Notes: generated by a model from the sequence alone, not told the origin. A stretch of 64,000 nt of DNA from an uncultured Asticcacaulis sp. (GCA_936940865.1 CAKZJB010000051.1:81365-145364); one strand, 5' to 3'. Shown: positions 7,959 through 17,044, counted from the first letter of the stretch. A program made the numbers and translations.

Positions 7959-8951
7959 ATGACCAAGCCTCTGCCCCGACTTTCCGACAGCGCCGATACC
8001 GCCGGCATTCTGGCTACCGGTGCGCGCGTAATGCGCACCGAAGGTGAGGCGCTCTTGAGCTTTGCCGGGCAGCTGTCGCAAAGTTTCGTTGATGCGGTCG
8101 AGGTGCTCTATGCCGCGAAGGGCCGCGTCATCATGTCGGGCATGGGCAAGTCGGGCCATATCGCGCGCAAGATCGCCGCGACCCTGGCCTCGACCGGAAC
8201 GCCTGCCTATTTCGTCCATCCCGCCGAAGCCAGCCATGGCGATCTCGGCATGATCACCCAGGACGATGTCTGCGTCGTCCTGTCGAATTCCGGCGAAACG
8301 TCGGAGCTGTCCGACATCATCGCCCATACGCGCCGTTTTTCCATTCCTTTGATCGGCGTGGCCTCGCGCCCGGATTCGACCTTGCTCAAGGCCGCCGATA
8401 TCGCCTTGGTCCTGCCTGATGCGCCCGAAGCCTGCGCCATCGGTATGGCGCCGACAACCTCGACGACCATGACCCTGGCGCTCGGTGATGCGCTGGCCGT
8501 CGCCGTCATGGAAAAGCGCGGCTTCAAGCCGCACGATTTCCGCACCTTCCATCCGGGCGGCAAGCTGGGCGCGCAACTTTTGAGCGTCTCCGCCCTGATG
8601 CATTCGGGCGATGCCCTGCCGCTGATCCCCGAAAACACGCCGATGAGCGACGCGCTCCTGGTCATGACGGCCAAGAGCTTCGGCGTCGTCGGTATCACGG
8701 GCGTGGACGGGCAACTTACCGGCATCATCACCGATGGCGACCTGCGCCGCAATATGAACGGCCTGATGGACAAGACGGCCGCCGAGGTCATGCACAAGGG
8801 GCCGCGGACCATCCGGCCCGACGCCCTGGCCGCTGAGGCGCTGGGCGTCATGAACGCCAAGAAGATCACCTGCCTGTTCGCCGTCGACAGCGATGGCAAG
8901 CCGGTCGGCCTGATCCATATCCACGACTGCCTGCGGGCCGGGGTGCAGTAA
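7959..8951 (+). CDS. kdsD: Arabinose-5-phosphate isomerase KdsD/KpsF
   Basis: Interconverts D-ribulose 5-phosphate and D-arabinose 5-phosphate, the first committed step of Kdo synthesis for lipopolysaccharide. The 330 residues show the usual architecture: an N-terminal SIS sugar-isomerase domain (about 40-180) with VIMSGMGKSGHIARKIA, HPAEASHGDLGM and VLSNSGETSE, followed by a linker with the conserved RTFHPGGKLG and two CBS domains (about 210-330). The length matches characterised KdsD proteins. It is the first gene of a compact kdsD-kdsB-kdsA operon, four bases upstream of kdsB. No strong ribosome site is visible before the ATG. Confidence 0.95.
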   Translation: MTKPLPRLSDSADTAGILATGARVMRTEGEALLSFAGQLSQSFVDAVEVLYAAKGRVIMSGMGKSGHIARKIAATLASTGTPAYFVHPAEASHGDLGMITQDDVCVVLSNSGETSELSDIIAHTRRFSIPLIGVASRPDSTLLKAADIALVLPDAPEACAIGMAPTTSTTMTLALGDALAVAVMEKRGFKPHDFRTFHPGGKLGAQLLSVSALMHSGDALPLIPENTPMSDALLVMTAKSFGVVGITGVDGQLTGIITDGDLRRNMNGLMDKTAAEVMHKGPRTIRPDALAAEALGVMNAKKITCLFAVDSDGKPVGLIHIHDCLRAGVQ

Positions 8952-8954
8952 TCT

Positions 8955-9722
8955 ATGAAGACGATCATCATCATTCCCGCCCGCTATGCGTCGAGCCGCT
9001 ATCCCGGAAAGCCGCTGGTCATGCTCAAGGGCAAGTCGCTGATCCAGCGCTCATGGGAAGCCGCCATGGCCGTCGAAGGCGTCTCGGCGGTCTACGTCGC
9101 CACCGACGACGACCGTATCCGCGAGGCTGCCGAGGCTTTTGGGGCCAAGGTGGTGATGACGGCGGAATCCTGCGCCAACGGCACCGAGCGCCTGGCCGAT
9201 GCCTTGCCCAACCTGCCGGAAGCCGCCGACCTCTATGTCAACCTGCAGGGCGACGCACCCTTGACGCCTGCCTGGTTCGTCGAGGACCTGATCCGCGAGA
9301 TGGTCGCCAACCCCGAAGTCCAGATGGCGACGCCGGTTCTGCGCTGCGACGCGCAGACCTATGCCAACTTCGTCGAGGACCGCAAGAATGACCGCGTCGG
9401 CGGCACGACGGCCGTCTTCGACCGCAACCGCAATGCCTTGTACTTCTCCAAGGAAGTCATCCCATATACCGGCAAGACGTTCGGCGAAGGTGACGACATT
9501 CCGGTCTTCCATCACGTCGGCGTCTATGCCTATCGCCCTGAGGCGCTTCTGGCCTATGGTTCGTGGCCGGTCGGACCGCTGGAGCGTTTCGAAGGCCTAG
9601 AACAGCTTCGTTTCCTGGAAAACGGCATGCCGATCCGCTGCGTCGAGGTCGACGGCAAGGGCCGGGTGTTCTGGGAACTCAACAACCCCGTCGATGTGGC
9701 GCGTATTGAAAGTGTAATCTGA
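8955..9722 (+). CDS. kdsB: CMP-Kdo synthetase (3-deoxy-manno-octulosonate cytidylyltransferase)
   Basis: Activates Kdo with CTP to CMP-Kdo in the cytoplasm, the donor used by WaaA for lipid A glycosylation. The 255-residue length is normal. The N-terminal nucleotide-binding stretch is [14 protein letters not shown] with [15 protein letters not shown] carries the metal-binding aspartate; HHVGVYAYR and the final [10 protein letters not shown] motifs are typical. The stop TGA shares one base with the ATG of kdsA, so the two are translationally coupled. Confidence 0.95.
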   Translation: MKTIIIIPARYASSRYPGKPLVMLKGKSLIQRSWEAAMAVEGVSAVYVATDDDRIREAAEAFGAKVVMTAESCANGTERLADALPNLPEAADLYVNLQGDAPLTPAWFVEDLIREMVANPEVQMATPVLRCDAQTYANFVEDRKNDRVGGTTAVFDRNRNALYFSKEVIPYTGKTFGEGDDIPVFHHVGVYAYRPEALLAYGSWPVGPLERFEGLEQLRFLENGMPIRCVEVDGKGRVFWELNNPVDVARIESVI

Positions 9723-10570
9723 TGTCCATAGCTCCGCAGCATGTCAAAACCCGCGTCATCGAAGTCGGTGGCATTCAAATTGGTGGCGACGAGCCCTACG
9801 CCCTGATCGCCGGCCCGTGCCAGATCGAAAGCCGCGACCACGCGCTGATGATGGCCGAAAAGATTGCCGAAGCCTGCCAGCCCACGGGCACGAAGTTCAT
9901 TTACAAGTCGAGCTACGACAAGGCCAACCGCTCATCGATCGGCACGGCGCGCGGCATCGGCATGGAAGAAGGCCTGTCGATCCTGGCCGAGGTGCGGGCG
10001 CAGTTCGGCTGCCCGGTCCTGACGGACGTGCACGACGCGCATCAGTGCGCCCCCGTCGGCGAAGTCGTCGACGTGCTGCAGATCCCGGCCTTCCTGTGTC
10101 GCCAGACCGACCTGCTGCTGGCCGCCGGCGCCACGGGCCGCGCCATCAACGTCAAGAAGGGCCAGTTTCTGGCGCCGTGGGACATGGCCAATGTCGCCAA
10201 GAAGATCGCCAGCACAGGCAATGAGCGCATCATGTTGTGCGATCGCGGCACCTCGTTCGGCTACAACACCCTGGTGACCGATTTCCGCGGCCTGCCGACC
10301 ATGGCGCAGACGGGGTATCCCATCGTGTTCGACGCCACGCATTCGGTGCAACAGCCGGGCGGCATGGGCGCGACGTCGGGCGGCCAGCGCGAATTCGCGC
10401 CGGTGCTGGCGCGCGCCGCGTGCGCTGTCGGCGTTTCGGCGGTGTTTATCGAGACGCACCAGGACCCGGACCACGCGCCGTCGGACGGTCCGAATATGAT
10501 CCGCATCGAGGAAATGAAGGCGCTGATCGGCACGCTGCGCGCGTTCGACGACCTGGCCAAGGGGAAGTAA
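9722..10570 (+). CDS. kdsA: Kdo-8-phosphate synthase (metal-dependent type)
   Basis: Condenses arabinose 5-phosphate and phosphoenolpyruvate to Kdo 8-phosphate, using the product of kdsD. The 282 residues cover a complete TIM barrel: [54 protein letters not shown] and [12 protein letters not shown]. The cysteine in GPCQIES, where the metal-independent E. coli enzyme has asparagine, together with downstream His, Glu and Asp residues, places it in the metal-dependent class. No kdsC phosphatase is present in this cluster; it is presumably elsewhere in the genome. Confidence 0.95.
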   Translation: MSIAPQHVKTRVIEVGGIQIGGDEPYALIAGPCQIESRDHALMMAEKIAEACQPTGTKFIYKSSYDKANRSSIGTARGIGMEEGLSILAEVRAQFGCPVLTDVHDAHQCAPVGEVVDVLQIPAFLCRQTDLLLAAGATGRAINVKKGQFLAPWDMANVAKKIASTGNERIMLCDRGTSFGYNTLVTDFRGLPTMAQTGYPIVFDATHSVQQPGGMGATSGGQREFAPVLARAACAVGVSAVFIETHQDPDHAPSDGPNMIRIEEMKALIGTLRAFDDLAKGK

Positions 10571-10604
10571 AAATTCTCCTCCCCACGCTTCGCGCAGGGA
10601 GGAG
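10570..10604 (-). terminator. Terminator between convergent kdsA and SDR gene
   Basis: CTCCTCCC (10576-10583) and GGGAGGAG (10597-10604) make a perfect 8-bp stem. Read on the minus strand the stem is followed by AATTTTT, so it best fits the end of the leftward SDR operon. It may also stop kds transcripts, although the plus strand lacks a T tract. Confidence 0.72.
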
Positions 10605-10613
10605 CAAAGCTGC

Positions 10614-11453
10614 CTACCCCTCCAAATACGCCTTGAACGCCTCGGCATAATCCGGATGCCAGCGCGACAGCGGCGGGCGGTTTTCGATAATGTCGCCGAT
10701 CGCCCACGCCATGCGCTTTTCGTCGAGCGCGCGGCTTACGTCATTGTCCGGGCACAGGATGTAGAAGTCGCCGTGCGCGAGACTTTCCAGCATGAAGTCC
10801 GCCACCTGTTCCGGCTCCCACGCGCCGGCGGGCTTTTGCGCGCGGTCGCCGCGCGTCAGGCCCGTCCAGACGAAGCCAGGGATCAAGAGATGCGCCGTCA
10901 CCTTCGGGTTCGGTCCGTTGCGCAGTTCGTGCTGAAGCGCTTCGGTGAAGGCCTTCACGCCGGCCTTGGCGACGTTATAGGCCGGATTGCCGGGCGGCGT
11001 CGTGATGCCCTGTTTCGAGCCAGTATTGATAATCAGTCCCGGCTTGCCGCTCTCGACCATCGCTGGCGCAAAGGCCTGCGTGCCGTGGACTACGCCCCAC
11101 AGATTGACGTCGAGCATGGCTTGCCAATTGGCGCCGTCGAGCACCGAGGTCGGCGGGCTGATGGCGGCATTGTTGATCAGGACATCGACGGGGCGGGTTA
11201 AAGACTGCGCGAACGCCGCCAGGGCGTCACGGTCCGAGACGTCGACATCGTGGCCGTCAACCGCGACATCCACCCCCGGCCGCCCCGCGTCGACCAGATA
11301 GTCGACCGCCGCCTTGATGCGCTCTTCGTCGCGATCCAGGATCGTGACATTCAGTTCCATCTCGACGAAACGCCGCGCGATCGCCAATCCTATCCCCGAT
11401 GCTCCACCGGTAATCAGTGCATGGTTGCCGACGAGCAGGGCAGGATGGGACAT
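10614..11453 (-). CDS. Short-chain dehydrogenase/reductase
   Basis: A 279-residue NAD(P)-dependent classical SDR. Visible features: TGGASGIG at residues 15-22 (dinucleotide-binding glycine motif), an acidic LDRDEERI at the end of beta-2 that favours NAD(H), INNAAIS, a catalytic serine in NTGSKQG, and the YNVAK catalytic pair near residue 160. The substrate cannot be read from sequence. It starts 12 bases after the GH28 gene and is surely cotranscribed with it, which suggests a role in oxidising or reducing a sugar acid or an oligosaccharide-derived product. AGGAAA lies upstream of the ATG. Confidence 0.85.
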   Translation of the reverse strand: MSHPALLVGNHALITGGASGIGLAIARRFVEMELNVTILDRDEERIKAAVDYLVDAGRPGVDVAVDGHDVDVSDRDALAAFAQSLTRPVDVLINNAAISPPTSVLDGANWQAMLDVNLWGVVHGTQAFAPAMVESGKPGLIINTGSKQGITTPPGNPAYNVAKAGVKAFTEALQHELRNGPNPKVTAHLLIPGFVWTGLTRGDRAQKPAGAWEPEQVADFMLESLAHGDFYILCPDNDVSRALDEKRMAWAIGDIIENRPPLSRWHPDYAEAFKAYLEG

Positions 11454-11465
11454 GGTTGTGTTTCC

Positions 11466-13043
11466 TCAGATCGGTGAATCCGCCAGCACCGATTTATAGG
11501 GAACGAAGGCCTGCGAACAATCCCGAAGCTTGGGAGAAAAGCGTGTTTCGACAAACGAAACCGTGACGTCGTTTTCCGGCGAATCCTTCAGCAGCGGCCG
11601 GGCGAAATCCGCGGCGTTCGGCCCGACCGAAATATGGGCGGCGAACGGGTCGTCCTTGCCCTTACCGCCATTGACGGTGGGCTGGGCGCCGTCCCACTGT
11701 ACTGTATCGAGGAAGAGATCGAGCGGCAGGGTCTGGCCGTCTTCCTTGAAACCCCGCAGGTCCAGGATGCCTCCACCGTACTTGCCGCCGCTGATATAGT
11801 GGAAGTCGCGCACCACGATGCCGGTGAAGCTGGGATAGAAGGTGCCGGTCTTGTCGCTGTAATGGGTGTCGAAAACCATGGGATAATGGGTGTTACGCAT
11901 GCAGACGCCGTCATAAATGATGTTGGCGACCGGCCCGCCGCGCGTCGAATCCGACTTTATGCGCAGGCCGTTGCCCGAGGGACTGTCGTAACCGTCGAGC
12001 ACCAGGTCGGTGATCAGGAACTTTTCGGCGCCGCCATTGGTTTCCGAACCGATCGACATGCCGTGGCCGTAATAGAAATGGTTGTGGGCATAGACCTGGT
12101 TCTTCGATACCAGGCCCTTGCCAGCCTTGACCGCGACATTGTCGTCGCCGGTCGATATCCAGGAATAGGCCAGCAGCACATTGCTGGAATTGGCCGGATC
12201 GAAGCCATCGGTGTTTTTGACCGTGTCGGGCGTGAAGCAGGTGGCGGGCGTCAGCTTGTCGGGCGTGGTGCCTTCCGGGCACGCATAACCGGGCTTCGTA
12301 TAGACCAGCGACGGCGTCAGGATTTTGATGCCCCAGGCGGTGATGCCGTTGAAGCTGCCGGGCACCAGGTGGAAGTTCGGGCTGTTGGCGAAGGTGATGC
12401 GGTACAGCGTCAAGTTCTCGCCACCGTCGAGCTGGACCAGGCGGAAGACGTGCTGGGTCAGACCCTGTTTCGACTGCCAGGCCACATCCCACCATGACCG
12501 CTTGCCGGCATTGGGGCCGCTGAGGATCATCGAGCCGCCACGGCCGTCGATGCGGCCTTCACCGACGATGCCGGAGTTTTTCAATGCCCGGCCTTCGATC
12601 AGAGAATGGCATGACTTGTGGCGTTCCTGGTTGGCGACGCCGCAGTCGCCGGGGCCGTTTTCATAATCCTTGGGGTCGCGCGAGGCATAGAGCGTAGCCC
12701 CCTTGTCGACCCAAAGCGTCACACCGCTTTTCAGCGTGATCGGGCCGGTCAGGAAGCCGTCCTCGCCCTTGGCGCCGACGGTCAGCTTGACCGCCCCGTC
12801 GGAGCAAGCGTCGATCGCTTGCTGGATACGGTCGTGGTCGGGATGGGTGGATTTGCCGTCGGCATCAAAATAGTCGATCGAGCCGTCTTTGGTGACGATA
12901 TCGCCGCCCAGCGTGGCGCACACCTTGGCCGGGTAGGCGGGCTCGGATATCTTGCCCCACATGGTATCGACCGGTGCCTCGGCATGGGCGGAAACCGCCG
13001 CCATCAGGGTGAGGATGGAAACCGGTGTCATAATATGGCGCAT
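11466..13043 (-). CDS. Exported GH28 polygalacturonase-family glycoside hydrolase
   Basis: Right-handed beta-helix enzyme that hydrolyses galacturonan or a related pectin chain, probably in the periplasm. A signal peptide (MRHIMTPVSILTLMAAVSAHA) is followed by a 500-residue mature region. The four GH28 catalytic motifs occur in order: NTDGFD (about residue 276), GDDN (about 299), GHGMSIGSE (about 324) and RIKSD (about 361), so all catalytic aspartates, the histidine and the RIK triad are present. About eight cysteines suggest disulfides, consistent with export. The gene sits 77 bp after a FUSC protein and 12 bp before an SDR gene, forming a likely carbohydrate-use operon, with a TonB-dependent receptor divergent from it. 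Confidence 0.9.
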   Translation of the reverse strand: MRHIMTPVSILTLMAAVSAHAEAPVDTMWGKISEPAYPAKVCATLGGDIVTKDGSIDYFDADGKSTHPDHDRIQQAIDACSDGAVKLTVGAKGEDGFLTGPITLKSGVTLWVDKGATLYASRDPKDYENGPGDCGVANQERHKSCHSLIEGRALKNSGIVGEGRIDGRGGSMILSGPNAGKRSWWDVAWQSKQGLTQHVFRLVQLDGGENLTLYRITFANSPNFHLVPGSFNGITAWGIKILTPSLVYTKPGYACPEGTTPDKLTPATCFTPDTVKNTDGFDPANSSNVLLAYSWISTGDDNVAVKAGKGLVSKNQVYAHNHFYYGHGMSIGSETNGGAEKFLITDLVLDGYDSPSGNGLRIKSDSTRGGPVANIIYDGVCMRNTHYPMVFDTHYSDKTGTFYPSFTGIVVRDFHYISGGKYGGGILDLRGFKEDGQTLPLDLFLDTVQWDGAQPTVNGGKGKDDPFAAHISVGPNAADFARPLLKDSPENDVTVSFVETRFSPKLRDCSQAFVPYKSVLADSPI

Positions 13044-13120
13044 GGTCGTGTCCCTGGAGTATTTTTGGGGGGTGTTTTGGTTTTACGGCAGATCCCGACC
13101 ATAACCGTCGTCTAAGGCGC

Positions 13121-14122
13121 TCACAACAGGTAATCGCGTGCGATCGTCTTGCTGATGAGCCACATGACGGCGATCGACATGGCGCCGCCGAGTACAGTGG
13201 CGTAGATGCGTTGTTCGGCGCCGATGACCGCCGACTGATGCGCGGTGAACAGCAGCATGACGGCGGTGAAGCTGACCGAGAAGGAAAAGGCGGCGTAGCG
13301 CGCCTTGATCAGGCCGTAGGCGCCTGCAGAACCCACAATGCAGAGCACGGTGTCGAACCAGGCCAGCGGCGGCAGGCACACGGCGATCAGCGTGGCCAGG
13401 GCGCAGCCGGCGACGTTGCCGAAGAGGCGCTCGAAGCCGCGCTGCCGCGTAAGATGGTATTTGGGCTTAAGCACGATCAGGGCCGTCATCGGCGCCCAGT
13501 AGGCTTTATCCAGCCGGACGGCGTGCGCCAGCAGCAGCGCGCCGGCCACGCTCAAGGCTGCCACCAGGCCATACAGCATCAGGGCGCGTCTCGTGGCAGG
13601 TATGGGGACATTGGGAGCGGGCTTGGGGTGGCCCATGGGGATCAGGCGGTTGAGTAGCAGGACAAGGCCGGCTTGCGCGATGCCAGCGATGAGAACGATG
13701 CCGCCGCGCATCGCGGCGCCGTGAAAATCGGCCGTATAGTGGCTGGCCAACAGCAGGGCGATCGTCGCCTGCAAGGCTACCCACCAACTGTCGTCGTCGA
13801 CCAGGGCCAGCATGGCGCAGCCGGCTGCCGCGGCTGCCACGACAATTGTAAACAGGATAAGATTGCCGCTGATCAGGGAGCCGACGACGGCGGCCATCGT
13901 CATCAGCACGGCCGCGCCCGGCATCGACAGCCTTTCACGGTAACGCCTGAGGCCGAAGCCGACCGAAAAGGCGCTGCCGGCGGCGATGGCTGCGGTCACC
14001 GTGTCGTGGCTGACCAAGCCATAGGTCAGGCAGGCGGCCATGCCGGGCGCACTGACAGCCGAATGGTGCCAGTCGAAAGGCTGGAAATAGCTGGGGAATT
14101 TGCGAAGCCAGTCCTGGATCAC
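13121..14122 (-). CDS. FUSC-family inner-membrane transporter
   Basis: A 333-residue membrane protein with GTG start at 14122 behind a GGAGG site. It has two sets of hydrophobic helices separated by a short loop, and the second set contains LDKAYWAPMTALIVLKPKY and RGFERLFGNVAGCALATLI. This DxxxWAxxTxxxV...RxxxRxxGTxxG-like pattern is the hallmark of the fusaric acid resistance/aromatic acid exporter superfamily. It is shorter than AaeB-type exporters and lacks the large cytoplasmic domain. Its substrate is unknown; the position ahead of GH28 and SDR suggests export or tolerance of an aromatic or acidic compound. Confidence 0.82.
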   Translation of the reverse strand: MIQDWLRKFPSYFQPFDWHHSAVSAPGMAACLTYGLVSHDTVTAAIAAGSAFSVGFGLRRYRERLSMPGAAVLMTMAAVVGSLISGNLILFTIVVAAAAAGCAMLALVDDDSWWVALQATIALLLASHYTADFHGAAMRGGIVLIAGIAQAGLVLLLNRLIPMGHPKPAPNVPIPATRRALMLYGLVAALSVAGALLLAHAVRLDKAYWAPMTALIVLKPKYHLTRQRGFERLFGNVAGCALATLIAVCLPPLAWFDTVLCIVGSAGAYGLIKARYAAFSFSVSFTAVMLLFTAHQSAVIGAEQRIYATVLGGAMSIAVMWLISKTIARDYLL

Positions 14123-14244
14123 ACCGAACCTCCGTGACGCGTGACTAGCACCGCTTGCCGACTTCAGCCAAGGTCCAATTGGAATTTCATACCGCGTCTT
14201 TATGCCGTGCCGGGCCTGTGTTAGTCCGGCTGCCGGAGGGGCCG

Positions 14245-16257
14245 ATGAGACATGCCGTATCGCTGATCGTCTTGTTGGTAGCCGCGCCAGCTGTGGCCGA
14301 GCCTACCGAAGTCGTCGTCCATTCCAGCCGGCTTCCCGCCTATCAGGGCGACAGCGCCTTTGCGGCCACCAATCTCAACCGCGATGCGCTCGACGGTTCG
14401 AGCCTCGACCAGAGTCTGAAGCGGGAAGTGCAGGCCGCGCTGTTCCGCCGGCAATCGAGCCTGACCGCCAATCCGACCGTCCAAGGCATCGGCCTGCGCG
14501 CCATCGGTCCGTCGGGGGCGGGCCGGGCGCTGGTGACGCTCGACGGCGTGCCGCAGAATGATCCTTTCGGCAACTGGGTTATCTGGGCGGCCCTGCCCGA
14601 GGACGAAATCATCCACGCCCACGTCGTCAAGGGGGCCGGTGGCGGCGCCTATGGGGCAGGCGCCCTGACGGGCGTCATCGATCTGTCGCTGGAGCCGCCG
14701 CAGCGCGGTGCGGCCTTCGTTTCCGCCATGGCAAGCGAAGGCGGGGGCAGCGATGCCCGCGGCGGTGTGACCGTGGGGCCGGTGACGCTTTATGCCGCCG
14801 GCGGCACCGTGACGGGCGATGTCCCCGTGCGCCTTGGCCAGGGACCAGCCGATGTCGCGACGTTTGGACGAGACCGAGCCTTGTTCGCGCATACGCGGCT
14901 TTCGTTGTTCGGCGGCGATCTGGCTGCAATGGCCGGTAGCTATGACAGCCGCCGCGACACGGGCCTGCGCAGTGCCACGGCGACCTCATCCGGCGACCAG
15001 GTGGCGATTAGCCTGACGCGGCAACCGTCGGCGCAGGATCTCGGCTGGCGGCTGCAGGCCTGGCATCGCGATTCCGACCTGTCGAACGTTTCGGTCTCGG
15101 TTCAGCCCGGGCGCACAGGCACGACGCTCGCCAACAATCAGGTCGCCACGCCAGCTACCGGCGACGGCTTCAACGCGGCGCTTCGGCGCGGGAGTGGCGG
15201 GATCGAATGGGAAATCGGCGCAGATGCCCGCCGCTTCGAAGGGGAATCGCGCGAATTCTTTCGCTATGTCGCCGGCAGCCCTACGCGCTACCGCGTGTCG
15301 GGCGGCAGCGAAACCGTGTCCGGCCTCTATGCCGAAGGCTCGCGCGATTTCGGCCGGACCTTGATCAGCGGCGCCATCCGCGCCGACATCTGGAAGACGC
15401 AGGACGGCCACCGCGCAGAAAGCGATGCGGCGACGGGGGCGCAAACGCTAGCCCTGACGTTTCAGGAGCACGGCGGCACCGTGGTGTCGGGGCGTGTCGG
15501 CGCCACGCGGGATCTTGGCGGCATGACCGCCCGCGCCGCTGCCTATACGGGCTTCCGCCCGCCGTCGTTGAATGAGCTTTATCGCCCCTTCCGCGTCGGC
15601 AACGACGTCACCGACGCCAATGCCGATCTTGTGCCCGAACACCTGGCGGGTGCCGAGCTGGGCCTGCGTGCCGGAGATGCCCGGTGCTTTCTTGATGTCG
15701 GGGTGTTCGCCAACCGGCTCGACCATCCGATCACCAATGTCACGATCGCTGCCGGGCCATTCTCCTCACCGACGGCGGGCTTCATTCCGGCCGGCGGCAC
15801 CTTGCGTCAGCGCCGGAACCAGGGCCAGATCCGCGCCTACGGTTTGGAGATGCGCGGGCGGTACGAACTGAATGCCGGGTTGGCGCTCGAAAGTGCGGTG
15901 ACCCTGACCCATGCCCGGGTGGCGCGCGCCAATCCCGCCGTCAACGGCCTGCGCCCAGCCGAGGCGCCTGACTATTCAGGGGCGTTCGGCATCGAAGCCC
16001 ACATCGCCCGCGCCGCCATTCATGCCGACCTGATGTTCGAGGGTGAGACCTTCGACGACGATCTGAATACCCTGCCTTTGAAAGCGTCGCGCAACCTGTC
16101 CTTGCGTCTCGATTATCCGCTGCTGCGGCAGGTAACTTTGACGGCGGCGGTGACCAATGCGCTTGACGCCGCCATTCCCGTCACCCATGCCGGCGACGGC
16201 ACGATCGGCTACGACACGGGCCGGCGGATAAGCATCGGGCTGATCTGGCGGCGATAG
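14245..16257 (+). CDS. TonB-dependent outer-membrane receptor
   Basis: A 670-residue receptor. The ATG at 14245 has GGAGGG just upstream, and the signal peptide MRHAVSLIVLLVAAPAVA starts there. The plug domain follows (TNLNRDALDGSSLDQSLKR, QGIGLRAIGPSGAGRALV, LDGVPQNDPFGNWV, VVKGAGGGAYG), then a 22-strand barrel region with the usual motif FRPPSLNELYRPFRVGND. The last residue is arginine rather than the usual aromatic residue, though LIWRR is close to it. Plug type resembles siderophore/cobalamin receptors more than the large SusC-like type. It is divergent from the FUSC-GH28-SDR cluster (122-bp gap), so uptake of an oligosaccharide or metal complex linked to that cluster is possible but not shown. 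Confidence 0.88.
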   Translation: MRHAVSLIVLLVAAPAVAEPTEVVVHSSRLPAYQGDSAFAATNLNRDALDGSSLDQSLKREVQAALFRRQSSLTANPTVQGIGLRAIGPSGAGRALVTLDGVPQNDPFGNWVIWAALPEDEIIHAHVVKGAGGGAYGAGALTGVIDLSLEPPQRGAAFVSAMASEGGGSDARGGVTVGPVTLYAAGGTVTGDVPVRLGQGPADVATFGRDRALFAHTRLSLFGGDLAAMAGSYDSRRDTGLRSATATSSGDQVAISLTRQPSAQDLGWRLQAWHRDSDLSNVSVSVQPGRTGTTLANNQVATPATGDGFNAALRRGSGGIEWEIGADARRFEGESREFFRYVAGSPTRYRVSGGSETVSGLYAEGSRDFGRTLISGAIRADIWKTQDGHRAESDAATGAQTLALTFQEHGGTVVSGRVGATRDLGGMTARAAAYTGFRPPSLNELYRPFRVGNDVTDANADLVPEHLAGAELGLRAGDARCFLDVGVFANRLDHPITNVTIAAGPFSSPTAGFIPAGGTLRQRRNQGQIRAYGLEMRGRYELNAGLALESAVTLTHARVARANPAVNGLRPAEAPDYSGAFGIEAHIARAAIHADLMFEGETFDDDLNTLPLKASRNLSLRLDYPLLRQVTLTAAVTNALDAAIPVTHAGDGTIGYDTGRRISIGLIWRR

Positions 16258-16310
16258 TCACAGGATAGCCGTTGACGACGCGCCCGCGCCTGTGGCATCA
16301 GCGGAAGCAT

Positions 16311-16384
16311 GCGGGTGTAGCTCAATGGTAGAGCAGGAGCTTCCCAAGCTCACGACGAGGGTTCGATTCCCTTCACCCGCTCCA
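16311..16384 (+). tRNA. tRNA-Gly(CCC)
   Basis: A full cloverleaf: acceptor GCGGGTG (16311-16317) pairs with CACCCGC (16374-16380); D-arm GCTC/GAGC; anticodon loop TTCCCAA with anticodon CCC; T-arm with GTTCGATTC. Discriminator T is followed by an encoded CCA (16382-16384). The first pair of the anticodon stem is a G-A mismatch, as seen in related alphaproteobacterial copies. It is a host gene, 169 bp left of the prophage, and is intact. Confidence 0.97.
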
Positions 16385-16553
16385 AACTCCCCGGATTTCG
16401 AATATTTTTGACCGCGAAATGCGCCTGACGCGCGTATTTCCGGCGCCATGGCATGCGGGCCGGAATCCCCTGGCGGGCGTATTGCTTCCAGGCCGGATCT
16501 GGCTGCGGCTCGGGCATTGCCTGTAACGGACATGGACGCAACTTTGCTGCCGG
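16385..16553. other. Host intergenic DNA between tRNA-Gly and the prophage
   Basis: No gene is supported here. The last five bases, GCCGG (16549-16553), are the left copy of the prophage target duplication. Joining 16553 to 58968 recreates the pre-insertion locus, in which tRNA-Gly lies a few hundred bases upstream of gcrA. Confidence 0.7.
16549..16553. repeat. Left target-site duplication GCCGG
   Basis: The 5-bp GCCGG immediately before the prophage TGT end is repeated exactly at 58963-58967 immediately after its CA end. Five-base duplication is the hallmark of Mu-type transposition. Confidence 0.93.
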
Positions 16554-16581
16554 TGTTAGGAGACACAAGGGTTTGGAGTGC
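16554..16581 (+). repeat. Left terminal inverted repeat, transposase site L1
   Basis: Begins TGTTAGG and ends in the 11-mer GTTTGGAGTGC, which recurs exactly in the right end on the opposite strand. It matches the right end at 22 of 28 positions. GCGGGAC-containing sequence at 16600-16625 may hold a second, weaker transposase site. Confidence 0.9.
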
Positions 16582-16629
16582 CTGAGGTACCGGGATTATG
16601 CGGGACCAGGCGGGATTTCGTGGGACGGG

Positions 16630-16655
16630 GCCGTTGTTTCTCAACGGCTTTTTTT
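16630..16655 (+). terminator. Rightward terminator just inside the left prophage end
   Basis: GCCGTTG (16630-16636) and CAACGGC (16642-16648) form a perfect 7-bp stem with loop TTTCT, followed by seven T residues. It would stop host transcription from the tRNA-Gly side entering the prophage. Confidence 0.88.
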
Positions 16656-16967
16656 GTGGCTCGGCCGCGGGCGGCGTCCAAAAGCTGTGTCTAGAGTCAT
16701 CGGCATTTTAGACGGTCGACGCCTGTGGCGTGTGTCGCCAGAGGCGGTCTAAGCCCGTGGCCTTTAATGAGGCCTTAAGCGGGCTCCAGGATGGGCTTAA
16801 CGAGGGGCTTAAGCCTTGTCGGCTTTGGGATCGGGTTTGGACTTCAGGGGCCATGGCGGGCGTTTCTACCGGCGGTGCGGTGGCCGGCATTTGCTGGCGA
16901 CGACATGGCGAACTGACCGGATAGGTCGGTCAGTTCGGGATTTCTCCGGTCAGTTTCGCAACCGGCC
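16656..16967. other. Left-end non-coding region with repeated motifs
   Basis: I see no credible gene in this 312-bp stretch. It contains three GGCTTAA/GCCTTAA-type motifs in 40 bp (16771-16815) and a cluster of GAACTGACCGG-type motifs described separately. In Mu this zone carries further transposase sites, so that is the likeliest role. Confidence 0.5.
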
Positions 16968-17034
16968 AAAAAATAAGGGGAACACATAATTTAATGTGCT
17001 CCCCGTTTCGGATAACGGCGGTCGAACTGACCGG
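16910..17034. repeat. Four-copy GAACTGACCGG motif cluster
   Basis: GAACTGACCG (16910-16919) and CGGTCAGTTC (16927-16936) form a perfect palindrome with 10-base arms and a 7-base spacer. CCGGTCAGTTT (16946-16956) and GAACTGACCGG (17024-17034) flank the terminator of the next gene as an inverted pair. No similar sequence was noticed elsewhere in the window. Protein-binding sites are the simplest reading. Confidence 0.75.
16968..17004 (-). terminator. Terminator of the leftward gene 17045-17668
   Basis: GGGGAACACAT (16977-16987) and ATGTGCTCCCC (16994-17004) pair over 11 positions with one mismatch around AATTTA. On the minus strand the hairpin is followed by TTATTTTTT. It lies 40 bp past the gene's stop. 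Confidence 0.82.
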
Positions 17035-17044
17035 AAATTTTCGG

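Noticed and set aside
16311..16600. tRNA-Gly as attachment site of a tyrosine-recombinase element
   Set aside because: No integrase is present, no copy of the tRNA 3' end occurs on the right side, and the inverted termini with a 5-bp duplication prove Mu-type transposition instead.
16730..16924. 64-codon open frame in the left prophage end
   Set aside because: Runs through repeated GGCTTAA motifs into the GAACTGACCGG palindrome; no ribosome site or similarity.
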